The notes beneath the pieces are model-generated. The model had not been told where the DNA came from. It made no database searches and worked only from the letters and a program-made list of their open reading frames with translations. A stretch of 64,000 nucleotides of DNA from JBBDRJ01 sp963766295 (lineage in GTDB: Bacteria; Actinomycetota; JAICYB01), in contig CAVXYW010000002.1 in the NCBI GenBank assembly GCA_963766295.1, positions 1,488,001 through 1,552,000 of the forward strand. The letters are read 5' to 3'. Below, in pieces: positions 57,043 to 64,000 of this stretch. The position numbers and the translations under genes are program-made. Within the stretch, counting starts at the first letter, position 1; each line of letters starts with the position of its first letter.

Positions 57043-58836
57043 GTGCTGCCCGGCCCCCGGACCCTAGTCGCGTTTGCACTCGCAGTCATCATCGGTGGGT
57101 CGAACTTCGTCGCCGTCCGGCTGAGCAACCGCGAGCTTCCTCCACTGTTTGGAGCAGGTGCTCGCTTCGCAGCGGCGACCGCACTGCTCTTCCTGATCGC
57201 CGCCGTCGCGCGAATAGCGATGCCGCGCGGCCGGTCTCTCCAGGGCGCCGTCATCTTCGGCACGCTGAACTTCTTCGCCGGTTACGCACTGTTTTATTGG
57301 GGTTTGCAGCGTGTACCCGCCGCGCTGGCCGGCGTTGTCTTCGGAGCCGTCCCGCTCTTCACCTTCGTGCTCGCCGTATTACAGCGACTCGAGCACTTCG
57401 CATGGCGCGCGGCCCTGGGTGCACTCGTGGCCATCGCCGGGATCGGGGCGATGGCGGGAGCGCCGGCGAACGGCGACGTCCCTCCGCTTTACGTGGCGGC
57501 CGTTCTGCTTTCAGCCCTGGCCGCTGCTCAAACCTCGGTGGTTATCAAACGATTCCCGGCCGTGCACCCAGTCGCGATGAATGCGGTCGGTATGGCGATC
57601 GGGGCGCCGTTGCTCCTGGTGCTATCCCTCGTGTCCGGTGAGAAATGGGTGCTGCCCGAGCGTTCGACGACGTGGCTTGCCATCGCCTTCCTCGTTGCGC
57701 TCGGCTCCGTCGGCCTGTTCATCCTCTTCGTATATGTGATCCAGCATTGGACGGCGTCGGGGGCGTCCTATCAATTCGTTCTGATCCCCATCGTTGCCGC
57801 CCTCGGTGGCTGGCTCGTGATCGACGAACCGCTGACCGCGTCGCTCGCGTTCGGAGGTGTGCTGGTGATAGCCGGTGTCTACATCGGCGCGCTGGCCAGG
57901 ACTACGAACGAAACGCCACCGGAACTACCGGTTTCTTCGATGGACGGCTTACGACTCACGCGTCACGACGACATCGACGACTTCGAAGCGCACGCTCTGG
58001 ACTTCTTATCTGCACGCGAAGCGGAACACAACCTTTTCCTCGGGATCTGCTCCCAGATTCGCGCAGGTCATTACGCGGACCCTTACCTCGTCAGCGTTGT
58101 AGATGGCGAACGCATCGTCGCCGCTGCGTTCCGGACGCCACCGTTTCCGCTCGGACTCTCACAGATCGATGCATCGGGCGCTGTCGATTTGATCGCCGAG
58201 CACGCGCACGAATCCTTTGGCACCCTGCCCGGCTTTCACGGCCCCAGGGTCGAAGCCGGGATCTTCGCGGAGCTCTGGTCTCAACTCAGCGGTCAGCGAG
58301 CGGAACTCAAGATGGAGCAACGGATCTACGAGGCAACCCAGGTACGCGCTCCCGAGAATGTGCCTGGGACGTTTCGCGCCGCCGACGAGAACGACCGCAC
58401 GACACTGATCGGCTTCTTAGAAGGCTTCACAGCCGACACCGGCGCCCCGGCAATGTCTACTGGCAACGACTGGGTCGACCTGCGTTTGGTTCAAGACTCG
58501 CGCGCCGGCGTCTGGTTGTGGGAGGACGTCGATCGGATCGTGTCGATGGCCGGATATTCGGGACTCACGCCCAATGGGATACGGGTCAATGCCGTATATA
58601 CACCGCCCGAACTTCGCGGTCGTGGATACGCGAGTGCCTGCGTAGCGGCGCTGACGAAGAAGCTTCTGGAAAGGCGCCGGTACTGCTTCCTCTACACGGA
58701 CTTGTCGAACCCAACGTCCAACTCGATCTACCAGCGCATCGGATACCGGCCGATATCCGACATAGATGAGTACCGGTTCCAAGAGCCCGAATCTACAAGG
58801 CTCACCGAACAAGTTCTAGGGTCGGGTCACAGTTAG
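57043..58836 (+). CDS. EamA/DMT transporter fused to a GNAT acetyltransferase domain
   Basis: 597 residues in one frame. Residues 1-290 hold ten membrane helices in two EamA repeats (IIGGSNFVAVRLSNRELPPL; LVIDEPLTASLAFGGVLVIA). After TTNETPPEL a soluble part begins (SMDGLRLTRHDDIDDFEAHA) and ends in an acetyl-CoA fold (VYTPPELRGRGYASACVAAL; YQRIGYRPISDIDEYRF). Each half is full length. The in-frame Met of the soluble part could be a remnant start. The fusion suggests export and acetylation of one metabolite. Its stop overlaps that of the convergent ligase gene. Confidence 0.85.
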   Translation: MLPGPRTLVAFALAVIIGGSNFVAVRLSNRELPPLFGAGARFAAATALLFLIAAVARIAMPRGRSLQGAVIFGTLNFFAGYALFYWGLQRVPAALAGVVFGAVPLFTFVLAVLQRLEHFAWRAALGALVAIAGIGAMAGAPANGDVPPLYVAAVLLSALAAAQTSVVIKRFPAVHPVAMNAVGMAIGAPLLLVLSLVSGEKWVLPERSTTWLAIAFLVALGSVGLFILFVYVIQHWTASGASYQFVLIPIVAALGGWLVIDEPLTASLAFGGVLVIAGVYIGALARTTNETPPELPVSSMDGLRLTRHDDIDDFEAHALDFLSAREAEHNLFLGICSQIRAGHYADPYLVSVVDGERIVAAAFRTPPFPLGLSQIDASGAVDLIAEHAHESFGTLPGFHGPRVEAGIFAELWSQLSGQRAELKMEQRIYEATQVRAPENVPGTFRAADENDRTTLIGFLEGFTADTGAPAMSTGNDWVDLRLVQDSRAGVWLWEDVDRIVSMAGYSGLTPNGIRVNAVYTPPELRGRGYASACVAALTKKLLERRRYCFLYTDLSNPTSNSIYQRIGYRPISDIDEYRFQEPESTRLTEQVLGSGHS

Positions 58837-60143
58837 TTAGACCGGTTCACCAACTCGGATCTGCGCACCTTTCCTGTTTGTGTTCGCGGAAGCTCGTCCA
58901 CGACGAAGACTTCCTTCGGCGCATGGGAGCCGGGCAACCTTTCCTTCGCGAACGCGCGGACCGCGTCCGGCGCCGCATTTCCGGTGATCGCTGCACAGAC
59001 CCGTTGGCCCCACTCGTCGTCGGGCACTCCGAACACTGCGGCTTCGATCACATCGGGGTGCTCGGATAGAACACGTTCCACTTCGGCCGGGTAGACGTTC
59101 ACGCCGCCGGAGATGATCAAGTCCTCCCGTCTCCCTTCCAGGAACAGGTAGCCGTCGTCGTCGAGACGTCCAAGATCACCGACGGTGAAGCTCGGCCCCC
59201 GCCAAGAGGCTGCAGTCTTCTTCGGATCTCGCCAGTACTCCCATCGGGCAAAGGAAGGCGCCTCGATCCAAATGGTTCCCACGCCGCTTGCGTCCGGATC
59301 ATCGATCGACAACCGGCGGCCGGTGCGTGCGCGGCCGATTGCGCCCGGGCGTTCGAGCCATTCGTTGGAAGAGCACAACGTGAACTGTCCTTCAGTAGAG
59401 CCGTAGAACTCCCAAAGGTTCTCGGCTCCGAACGCGTCGATCGCGCGTCTTTTAAGTGGCTCCGGACAAGCTTCGCCAGCGTGCAGGATTCGCCGGGCCG
59501 CCGGCGCTTTGAAACCTTCGTCAAGCAGGCGACGGAGATGGGTCGGCACGAGGAACGCACCACTGACCTTTTCGTCTCGGAAAGCTTTGGAGACCTCGAC
59601 GGCATCGAAGTGCTCGAACACCAAGACTCTGGCTCCCGCTGCGAGTGCGCAGATCGTGATGCGATGGGGCGCCGAATGGTAGAGCGGCGAGCACATCAGA
59701 TAGGTATCCCCGGGTCTCGGATCCCACAGCTCGCGCTCATCGGCGGACAACGCAGCGGCTTCGTCCTTCGACAGAACACCCGACCACACGCCCTTCGCGA
59801 GTCCGGTCGTGCCCGATGTGTAGTGCATCGGCCGGGCCAGCGGATGCTGCGCAAGCTCGGACTCGGCATGCCACGAGCTCAGGTCGGGCCACGAGGACTC
59901 CTGCACCACCAGCGAGCAATCGGCATCCGCGACGATCCGGCCGCGTTCCTCCGATGAGAGATGCACGTTGATCGGTACCGGAACGACACCCGTCCGCAGA
60001 GCGCCGAGGGTCAGCGGAACGTAGCCGGGATGATTGCCGGCGATCACTCCAAGACGGTCGCCGGAACGCAGTCCTTGCGACGAGATCCATGAAGCGGCAC
60101 GGCTCGCCTCGCGTTCGGCAACATCAGGCAACAACACGAACAT
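58833..60143 (-). CDS. AMP-dependent acyl-CoA synthetase/ligase
   Basis: 436 residues. Adenylation motifs HYTSGTTGLAKGV (Ala where Pro is usual), ENLWEFYGSTEGQF, SFTVGDLGRLDDDGYLFLEG, RREDLIISGGVNVYPAEVE and the catalytic Lys near the end, RTQTGKVRRSEL. The N-terminus begins about 40-60 residues later than usual, so the first subdomain is short. It activates a carboxylate as CoA ester, possibly feeding etfBA-linked beta-oxidation. Confidence 0.88.
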   Translation of the reverse strand: MFVLLPDVAEREASRAASWISSQGLRSGDRLGVIAGNHPGYVPLTLGALRTGVVPVPINVHLSSEERGRIVADADCSLVVQESSWPDLSSWHAESELAQHPLARPMHYTSGTTGLAKGVWSGVLSKDEAAALSADERELWDPRPGDTYLMCSPLYHSAPHRITICALAAGARVLVFEHFDAVEVSKAFRDEKVSGAFLVPTHLRRLLDEGFKAPAARRILHAGEACPEPLKRRAIDAFGAENLWEFYGSTEGQFTLCSSNEWLERPGAIGRARTGRRLSIDDPDASGVGTIWIEAPSFARWEYWRDPKKTAASWRGPSFTVGDLGRLDDDGYLFLEGRREDLIISGGVNVYPAEVERVLSEHPDVIEAAVFGVPDDEWGQRVCAAITGNAAPDAVRAFAKERLPGSHAPKEVFVVDELPRTQTGKVRRSELVNRSN

Positions 60144-60242
60144 GTTTTCAGGATGCTCCGAACGGAGACTCTTGTGACAACGGCGATGGAGACCCGCGCA
60201 GCCTCAGATGTGCGACAATCGCCGCCGCACATTAGCGACGGA

Positions 60243-60266
60243 GGGGACGTGCCTCCGCGCGTCCCC
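60243..60266 (+). other. stem-loop in the etfB leader
   Basis: GGGGACG and CGTCCCC pair around a 10-base loop, 18 bases before the etfB ATG. It could lower or regulate translation initiation; no known riboswitch resemblance was seen in this 140-base gap. Confidence 0.35.
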
Positions 60267-60283
60267 ACAGATAGGAGCCGTTG

Positions 60284-61045
60284 ATGAACATCGTGGTAAC
60301 CGTGAAGCAAGTCCCCGATCCCAACGTCGCGCCAGCGCTCGACGGCGAGCGGCTAAAGCGGGACGGCGTGGCCGGTGTTCTCGACCCCGGTGACGAATTC
60401 GGCGTCGAGGCCGGCCTCCAGATCGCAGCTGCACACGGTGGCGAGGTCACCGTCGTTTCGATGGGTCCGGCAACGGCGATGGAAGCCGTTCGCAAGGCCC
60501 TTTCGATGGGCGCAGCCAAGGGCATCCTCGTCTCCGACGACTCCCTCCAGGGCGCCGATGCGCTCACCACCGCCAAGGTCCTAGCCGCGGCGATCAAGAA
60601 GAACGGATTCGACCTCATCATCACGGGCGTCGAGTCGACAGACGGATACACCGGCGTCGTCCCCCAGATGGTTGCAGCACTTCTCGACGTGCCGATGGCA
60701 ACCTTCGCCAAATCGATCGAGATCAACGACGGCACCGTCAAGATCAACCGTCAGACGGAGAAGGGCTACGACGTCGTCGAGTGTCCGACACCTTGCGTGA
60801 TCACCGTCACCGCCGGTGTGAACGAGCCCCGATACCCGTCCTTCAAGGGGATCGTCGAAGCCAAGAAGAAGCCGGTCGAGCAGCTGTCGGTCGGCGACCT
60901 CGGAGTGAGCCTTGACGGAGCCGCCTCACAGTCGGTGGACGGAATCAACGATGCTCCGCTACGCGGCGCCGGAGAAGTCGTCGAGGACGACGGCACCGGT
61001 GCGCAGAAGATCGCGGACTTCCTAACCCAAGCGAAGGTGATCTAA
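60284..61045 (+). CDS. etfB: electron transfer flavoprotein beta subunit
   Basis: 253 residues: MNIVVTVKQVPDPNVAPALD, GGEVTVVSMGPATAMEAVRK, LIITGVESTDGYTGVVPQMV and ECPTPCVITVTAGVNEPRYP, all typical EtfB, including the AMP-binding region. ATAGGAG lies before the ATG at 60284 (TTG at 60281 is less likely). With EtfA it accepts electrons from acyl-CoA dehydrogenases; the partner ETF-QO is not in the window. Confidence 0.96.
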   Translation: MNIVVTVKQVPDPNVAPALDGERLKRDGVAGVLDPGDEFGVEAGLQIAAAHGGEVTVVSMGPATAMEAVRKALSMGAAKGILVSDDSLQGADALTTAKVLAAAIKKNGFDLIITGVESTDGYTGVVPQMVAALLDVPMATFAKSIEINDGTVKINRQTEKGYDVVECPTPCVITVTAGVNEPRYPSFKGIVEAKKKPVEQLSVGDLGVSLDGAASQSVDGINDAPLRGAGEVVEDDGTGAQKIADFLTQAKVI

Positions 61046-62005
61046 GTGGCCAAGATCTGGGTGTTTGCAGAGTGTGACGCCGACGGCAAGGTCGCGTCGA
61101 GTGCGCTCGAGAATCTCGCGAAGGCGCGGGAGCTCGGAGACGCCGAGGCTGTCGTTCTCGGGCCCGGCGCAAGCCAAGCCGCCACGACCCTCGGCGAGCA
61201 CGGCGCCAAGAAGGTGTACGCCAGCGACGATGCCGTGTTCACCGATTTCGTCGCACAGCCTTCGGCCTACGCATTGTGGAAACTGGCCGAAGCCAACCAG
61301 CCGGACATGATCGTGTTCGGAATGGACTACGACTCGCGTGATATCGCTGCGCGGGTTGCAGCGTCCAACAACTCGACCGTCATGGGCAACGTGACCGACA
61401 TCCTCGGCGCGGACAAGGCCCAGACGCAGATCTTCGGAGGAACGAAGATCGTCGACGTCGCCTTGAGCGGCCCGAGCCCGAAGATCGTCATCACTCGTCC
61501 CAAGTCCTTCGAGGCCAGCGCGGTCGGAGGATCGGCGGAGACCGAACAGGTCAACATCGAGATCCCCGATAACGAGAAGAAGGCCAAGCGCGTCGAGCGT
61601 CACGAAGAGGAAGCAGCCGGCGTGAAGTTGGAGGACGCGAAGGTCGTCATCTCCGGCGGACGCGGTCTCCTCGAAGCTTCGAACTTCGAGCTGCTCGAGA
61701 AGGTTTCGAAGACCATCCCCAACTCCGCCGTCGGTGCGACGCGCGCCGTCGTGGACGCGGGCTGGGTTCCCTACGCGATGCAGGTCGGACAGACCGGCAA
61801 GACGGTCAAGCCCGACGTTTACATCGCGGCTGGGATCTCGGGCGCCTCGCAGCACCAAGTCGGCATGAAGGAGTCCAAACGGATCATCGCGATCAACAAG
61901 GACCCGGAAGCGCCGATCTTCCAGATCTCAGATCTGGGCATCGTGGGCGACACGATGAAGGTGCTGCCGGCGCTAATCGAAGAGCTGGAGAAGCGTAAGG
62001 GTTAG
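61046..62005 (+). CDS. etfA: electron transfer flavoprotein alpha subunit
   Basis: 319 residues. The N-terminal Rossmann-like domain and the C-terminal FAD-binding part with VISGGRGLLEASNFELLEKV and GISGASQHQVGMKESKRIIA. The GTG start immediately follows the etfB stop with no spacer. Forms the FAD heterodimer with EtfB. Confidence 0.96.
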   Translation: MAKIWVFAECDADGKVASSALENLAKARELGDAEAVVLGPGASQAATTLGEHGAKKVYASDDAVFTDFVAQPSAYALWKLAEANQPDMIVFGMDYDSRDIAARVAASNNSTVMGNVTDILGADKAQTQIFGGTKIVDVALSGPSPKIVITRPKSFEASAVGGSAETEQVNIEIPDNEKKAKRVERHEEEAAGVKLEDAKVVISGGRGLLEASNFELLEKVSKTIPNSAVGATRAVVDAGWVPYAMQVGQTGKTVKPDVYIAAGISGASQHQVGMKESKRIIAINKDPEAPIFQISDLGIVGDTMKVLPALIEELEKRKG

Positions 62006-62789
62006 CCGGCGGAGACGTCGCCGAGCTCAGGCGATTTTTCGTCGTAAGACGTTGCGAGGCGAGGCGTTGCAGCTGCTTCGGGCTCTAGCAGCGGCGGCAC
62101 TGCCCGACGATTCGTAATGCTCATCGCGAGCTGGATCCCAAAAGCGAACAGGTGCCGCGCGCGTAGCTTGCTGAGTCCGTGAGATCGATTTCTGAATACG
62201 AAGGGGACCTCACAGACTCTTCCTTCGTGGTCGCCCTTTAGGAGGATCTCCAGCCCGATCTTGAAACCTCGCGCATCAAGCTTCGACGACTCGACAACCG
62301 ATCGGCGAACGACGAAGAAGCCGGACGTCGCGTCACGGACAGACGTAAAGGGACGTGCCAGCAGACAGGCTGCGCGCGACAAGAGCCTTCTGAACACCGG
62401 CCAGCCTTCGCTGCCCCCTCCGTCTACGTAGCGACTTCCGATCGCCATCAGTGCGCCGTCTTCGATGGCTCGGATCAAGAGCGGGAAGAGTCTCGGGAGG
62501 ATGGCTGAAGTCCGCATCACACACGGCGATAACGTCGCCACGAGCTTCACGCAAACCGTCTATGACGGCGGCGGCAAGCCCGCGCGGACGATCGCTTCGA
62601 TTCACTACACGGACTTCAGGGACTCCAGCTTCAATGGCGCAACGACCGGTTCCGTCTGCGGATCCGTCGTCCATCACAAGAATCTCGAACGAGCGATAAC
62701 GGGCATCGTTGAGTGATTGCATGATCGACGCGACCAACGGTGCGATATTGGGCGCCTCGTTCCAGGTAGGAACGAACGACAGAAAACAC
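62002..62789 (-). pseudogene. family 2 glycosyltransferase (DPM-like), two frameshifts
   Basis: Pieces in different frames assemble into a polyprenyl-phosphate mannose/glucose synthase-like protein: the GTG at 62789 starts VFSVV, then PTWNEAPNIAPLVASIM and ILVMDDGSADGTGRCA to DADFSHPPETLPAL (with the DxD), then IRAIEDGALMAIGSRYVDGG to the C-terminus. One extra base near 62774 and another near 62477 explain both breaks. Its stop overlaps etfA's by four bases on the opposite strand. If intact it would make a polyprenyl-phosphate sugar for the downstream-type GTs at the right edge. Confidence 0.75.
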
Positions 62790-62896
62790 TACCCCTCCCT
62801 GCTATATCAATGTGCTTCAAATCATAACGCCAGCACTCAACACTTCCCACTCACATCAGCGCAGTGCGGCGTGTTTCCCGCGCCGGGTTGGGCTCC

Positions 62897-63655
62897 TTAG
62901 TTGCGCGTGAGCACCAACAGGACAAGGTTCCCGAAGGGGAAGCCCCACGATCGGCGAGAGCCTAGGCGCGAGAGTCGGTGCGCGAGCCCGAACGACGACG
63001 CGGCGAGGAAAGGGGTTAATGCGTGCGTCGTTCTTTTGAGGTCAACAGCCGAGAAATCTTGAAGAAGCCCCGGATAGATCTGCTCGAGCTTTCGTTCGAA
63101 GTTCCAATAGGAAAACTTCGTGATGTGTTGTTCGTCGTAACGCATGTCGGAAACGCGACTTAGGACGAGTTCGACTAGCGGCCAAGCACTTGCATAGTTG
63201 GGCGTCGTCAAAACAAGCTTTCCGCCCGAGCGCAGACGCTCTGATGCTCCTAACAGAAGCGAGCGAATCTCCTCGGGTTGCAAGTGTTCGACCACCTCGA
63301 TCGCGGTTATGCAGTCGAACGTCTCCCCGATGGACGACAACTCTCGAAGCGATGCGATAGCACGAAACTCCCGAAACGGTCGCGCCCAATGAGAATTCGC
63401 GAACGCGATCTGCTCAGGCAGTATGTCGACGCCAAGCTGACGCGAGAAGCGGTCTTCAGGCACGAGGGAAAGAAAGCTTCCGGCGAAGCAACCAATATCG
63501 AGTAGAGACTGTCCCGGCGCGCTCGGAAGACACTCGAGGACTCTTTCAAACTTCGAAAGATGCCAAAGTCTGCGGACGGGCGGCCCTTCGCGGAGCACCC
63601 TGTCGTAGTAGCCGACGGGTATTCGGCCGTAATCAAATGGATTCTGTGCCGTCAT
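62897..63655 (-). CDS. class I SAM-dependent methyltransferase
   Basis: 252 residues. Motif I QSLLDIGCFAGSFLSLVPED (about residue 49), acidic LGVDILPEQIAFAN, motif II FDCITAIEVVEHLQPEE and motif III LRSGGKLVLTTPNYAS, of the Methyltransf_23 type linked to glycan and lipid synthesis. It sits 17 bases after a GT-type gene and upstream of the broken GT2. Confidence 0.88.
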   Translation of the reverse strand: MTAQNPFDYGRIPVGYYDRVLREGPPVRRLWHLSKFERVLECLPSAPGQSLLDIGCFAGSFLSLVPEDRFSRQLGVDILPEQIAFANSHWARPFREFRAIASLRELSSIGETFDCITAIEVVEHLQPEEIRSLLLGASERLRSGGKLVLTTPNYASAWPLVELVLSRVSDMRYDEQHITKFSYWNFERKLEQIYPGLLQDFSAVDLKRTTHALTPFLAASSFGLAHRLSRLGSRRSWGFPFGNLVLLVLTRN

Positions 63656-63672
63656 GATCGCGTCACTCCGGT

Positions 63673-64000
63673 TCAGCTAGTGAGGATGCCGTCCCGGACA
63701 TCCCAGAGCCATACATCCTCGACGAGCTCGGCCGGCCCCAGGAGCGCCTCCACCGTGGCTCGTAGGACATCGGCCCTAGGCTCGTTTACCGCCAGCACGA
63801 CTATCGCAGCCCGCCAGAATCTCAAGTCCGCATGGGCCGCGCGTCGATTGACTTCCGAAAACCCTCGCGCCCTACCCGTTGTGGCAACTTCAAAAAGCAG
63901 CTGAGCCGTTGGACGACGCGGCGCGCCGAATCGCGCCGTTGCACCTTCCCGACCCTCCTCCGGGAACAGGAAGTATCCGCCCGGAATAGCGAAATCCAGG
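63673..64000 (-). CDS. C-terminus of a membrane glycosyltransferase-like protein (5' end outside window)
   Basis: 109 residues to a TGA at 63673; the frame is open to the right edge. Visible: IPGGYFLFPEEG, FGAPRRPTAQLLFEVATTGR, ADLRFWRAAIVVLAVNEPRA and VEDVWLWDVRDG. This resembles the extracytoplasmic tail of actinobacterial polytopic glycosyltransferases, which have the same pattern of an RFWRAA helix and final WVWD strand. Function of the whole protein cannot be judged. Confidence 0.55.
   Translation of the reverse strand, partial: LDFAIPGGYFLFPEEGREGATARFGAPRRPTAQLLFEVATTGRARGFSEVNRRAAHADLRFWRAAIVVLAVNEPRADVLRATVEALLGPAELVEDVWLWDVRDGILTS

Noticed and set aside
1..64000. CRISPR arrays, insertion sequences, integrases or prophage genes
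   Set aside because: No direct-repeat/spacer pattern, transposase, integrase or phage structural protein could be recognised; the only tandem repeats are short (23 bases at 24.7 kb and 15 bases at 38.6 kb).

Overview
This window reads as a chromosome segment of a high-GC actinobacterium, probably an uncultured or deep-branching member of Actinomycetota. The evidence is a GlnA2-type glutamine synthetase beside a GlnR-like regulator, the adenylylated GlnA with GlnE, an F420-type luciferase-like oxidoreductase, a PspC-fused histidine kinase, a daunorubicin-resistance-type ABC pair, a LigD-type polymerase and an actinobacterial/Firmicutes-type LexA box. Genes are densely packed and often overlap by 1-8 bases through ATGA, GTGA or TTGA junctions, so GTG and TTG starts are common. 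No prophage, insertion sequence, plasmid or CRISPR signal was seen.

Layout. 1-3.9 kb: a hydrolase, an M20 peptidase, a TusA-like protein, two lipoproteins sharing one signal/linker module, and a RidA gene with two frameshifts. 3.9-5.9 kb: GlnR-like regulator and GlnA2. 5.9-11.2 kb: luciferase-like oxidoreductase, an envelope-stress two-component system with a PspC partner, and a class III cyclase. 11.2-20.6 kb: nadE, an M20 dipeptidase, glnA, a VOC protein, a phosphoesterase, glnE and a TetR regulator. Nitrogen assimilation (glnA2, glnR-like, glnA, glnE) is therefore concentrated in about 16 kb, and both synthetase promoters carry GTAAC-type repeats. 20.6-23.5 kb: rnpB (RNase P RNA) at the end of a housekeeping operon. 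24.8-28.4 kb: a five-gene overlapping operon, FolE - PTPS-II - methyltransferase - GT4 glycosyltransferase - SDR, which looks like synthesis of a modified tetrahydropterin. 28.5-31.9 kb: a DrrAB-type exporter, a DUF3224 protein and a MarR regulator around a palindrome.

32-37.6 kb is a DNA-repair block: dinB with a LexA box at its start, a Rad50-like zinc-hook ATPase cotranscribed with an unknown protein and a sigma-like protein, then a LigD-type polymerase. 37.6-47.9 kb is a mixed accessory stretch: methyltransferase, TetR-sulfatase-haloalkane dehalogenase operon, several VOC proteins, phosphoesterase, DHFR-like reductase, tRNA-Val. 48-56 kb is the conserved rarA-aspS-hisS-(GNAT-SRPBCC)-dtd-rel cluster. 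56-64 kb holds a nitronate monooxygenase-like enzyme, a DMT transporter fused to a GNAT domain, an acyl-CoA ligase, etfBA and a glycan-related cluster cut by the right edge.

At least six single-base frameshifts are visible in four otherwise well-conserved genes, and a fifth gene has an apparently lost stop. These are either real lesions or residual indels in the assembly, and product calls at those loci should be read with that in mind.
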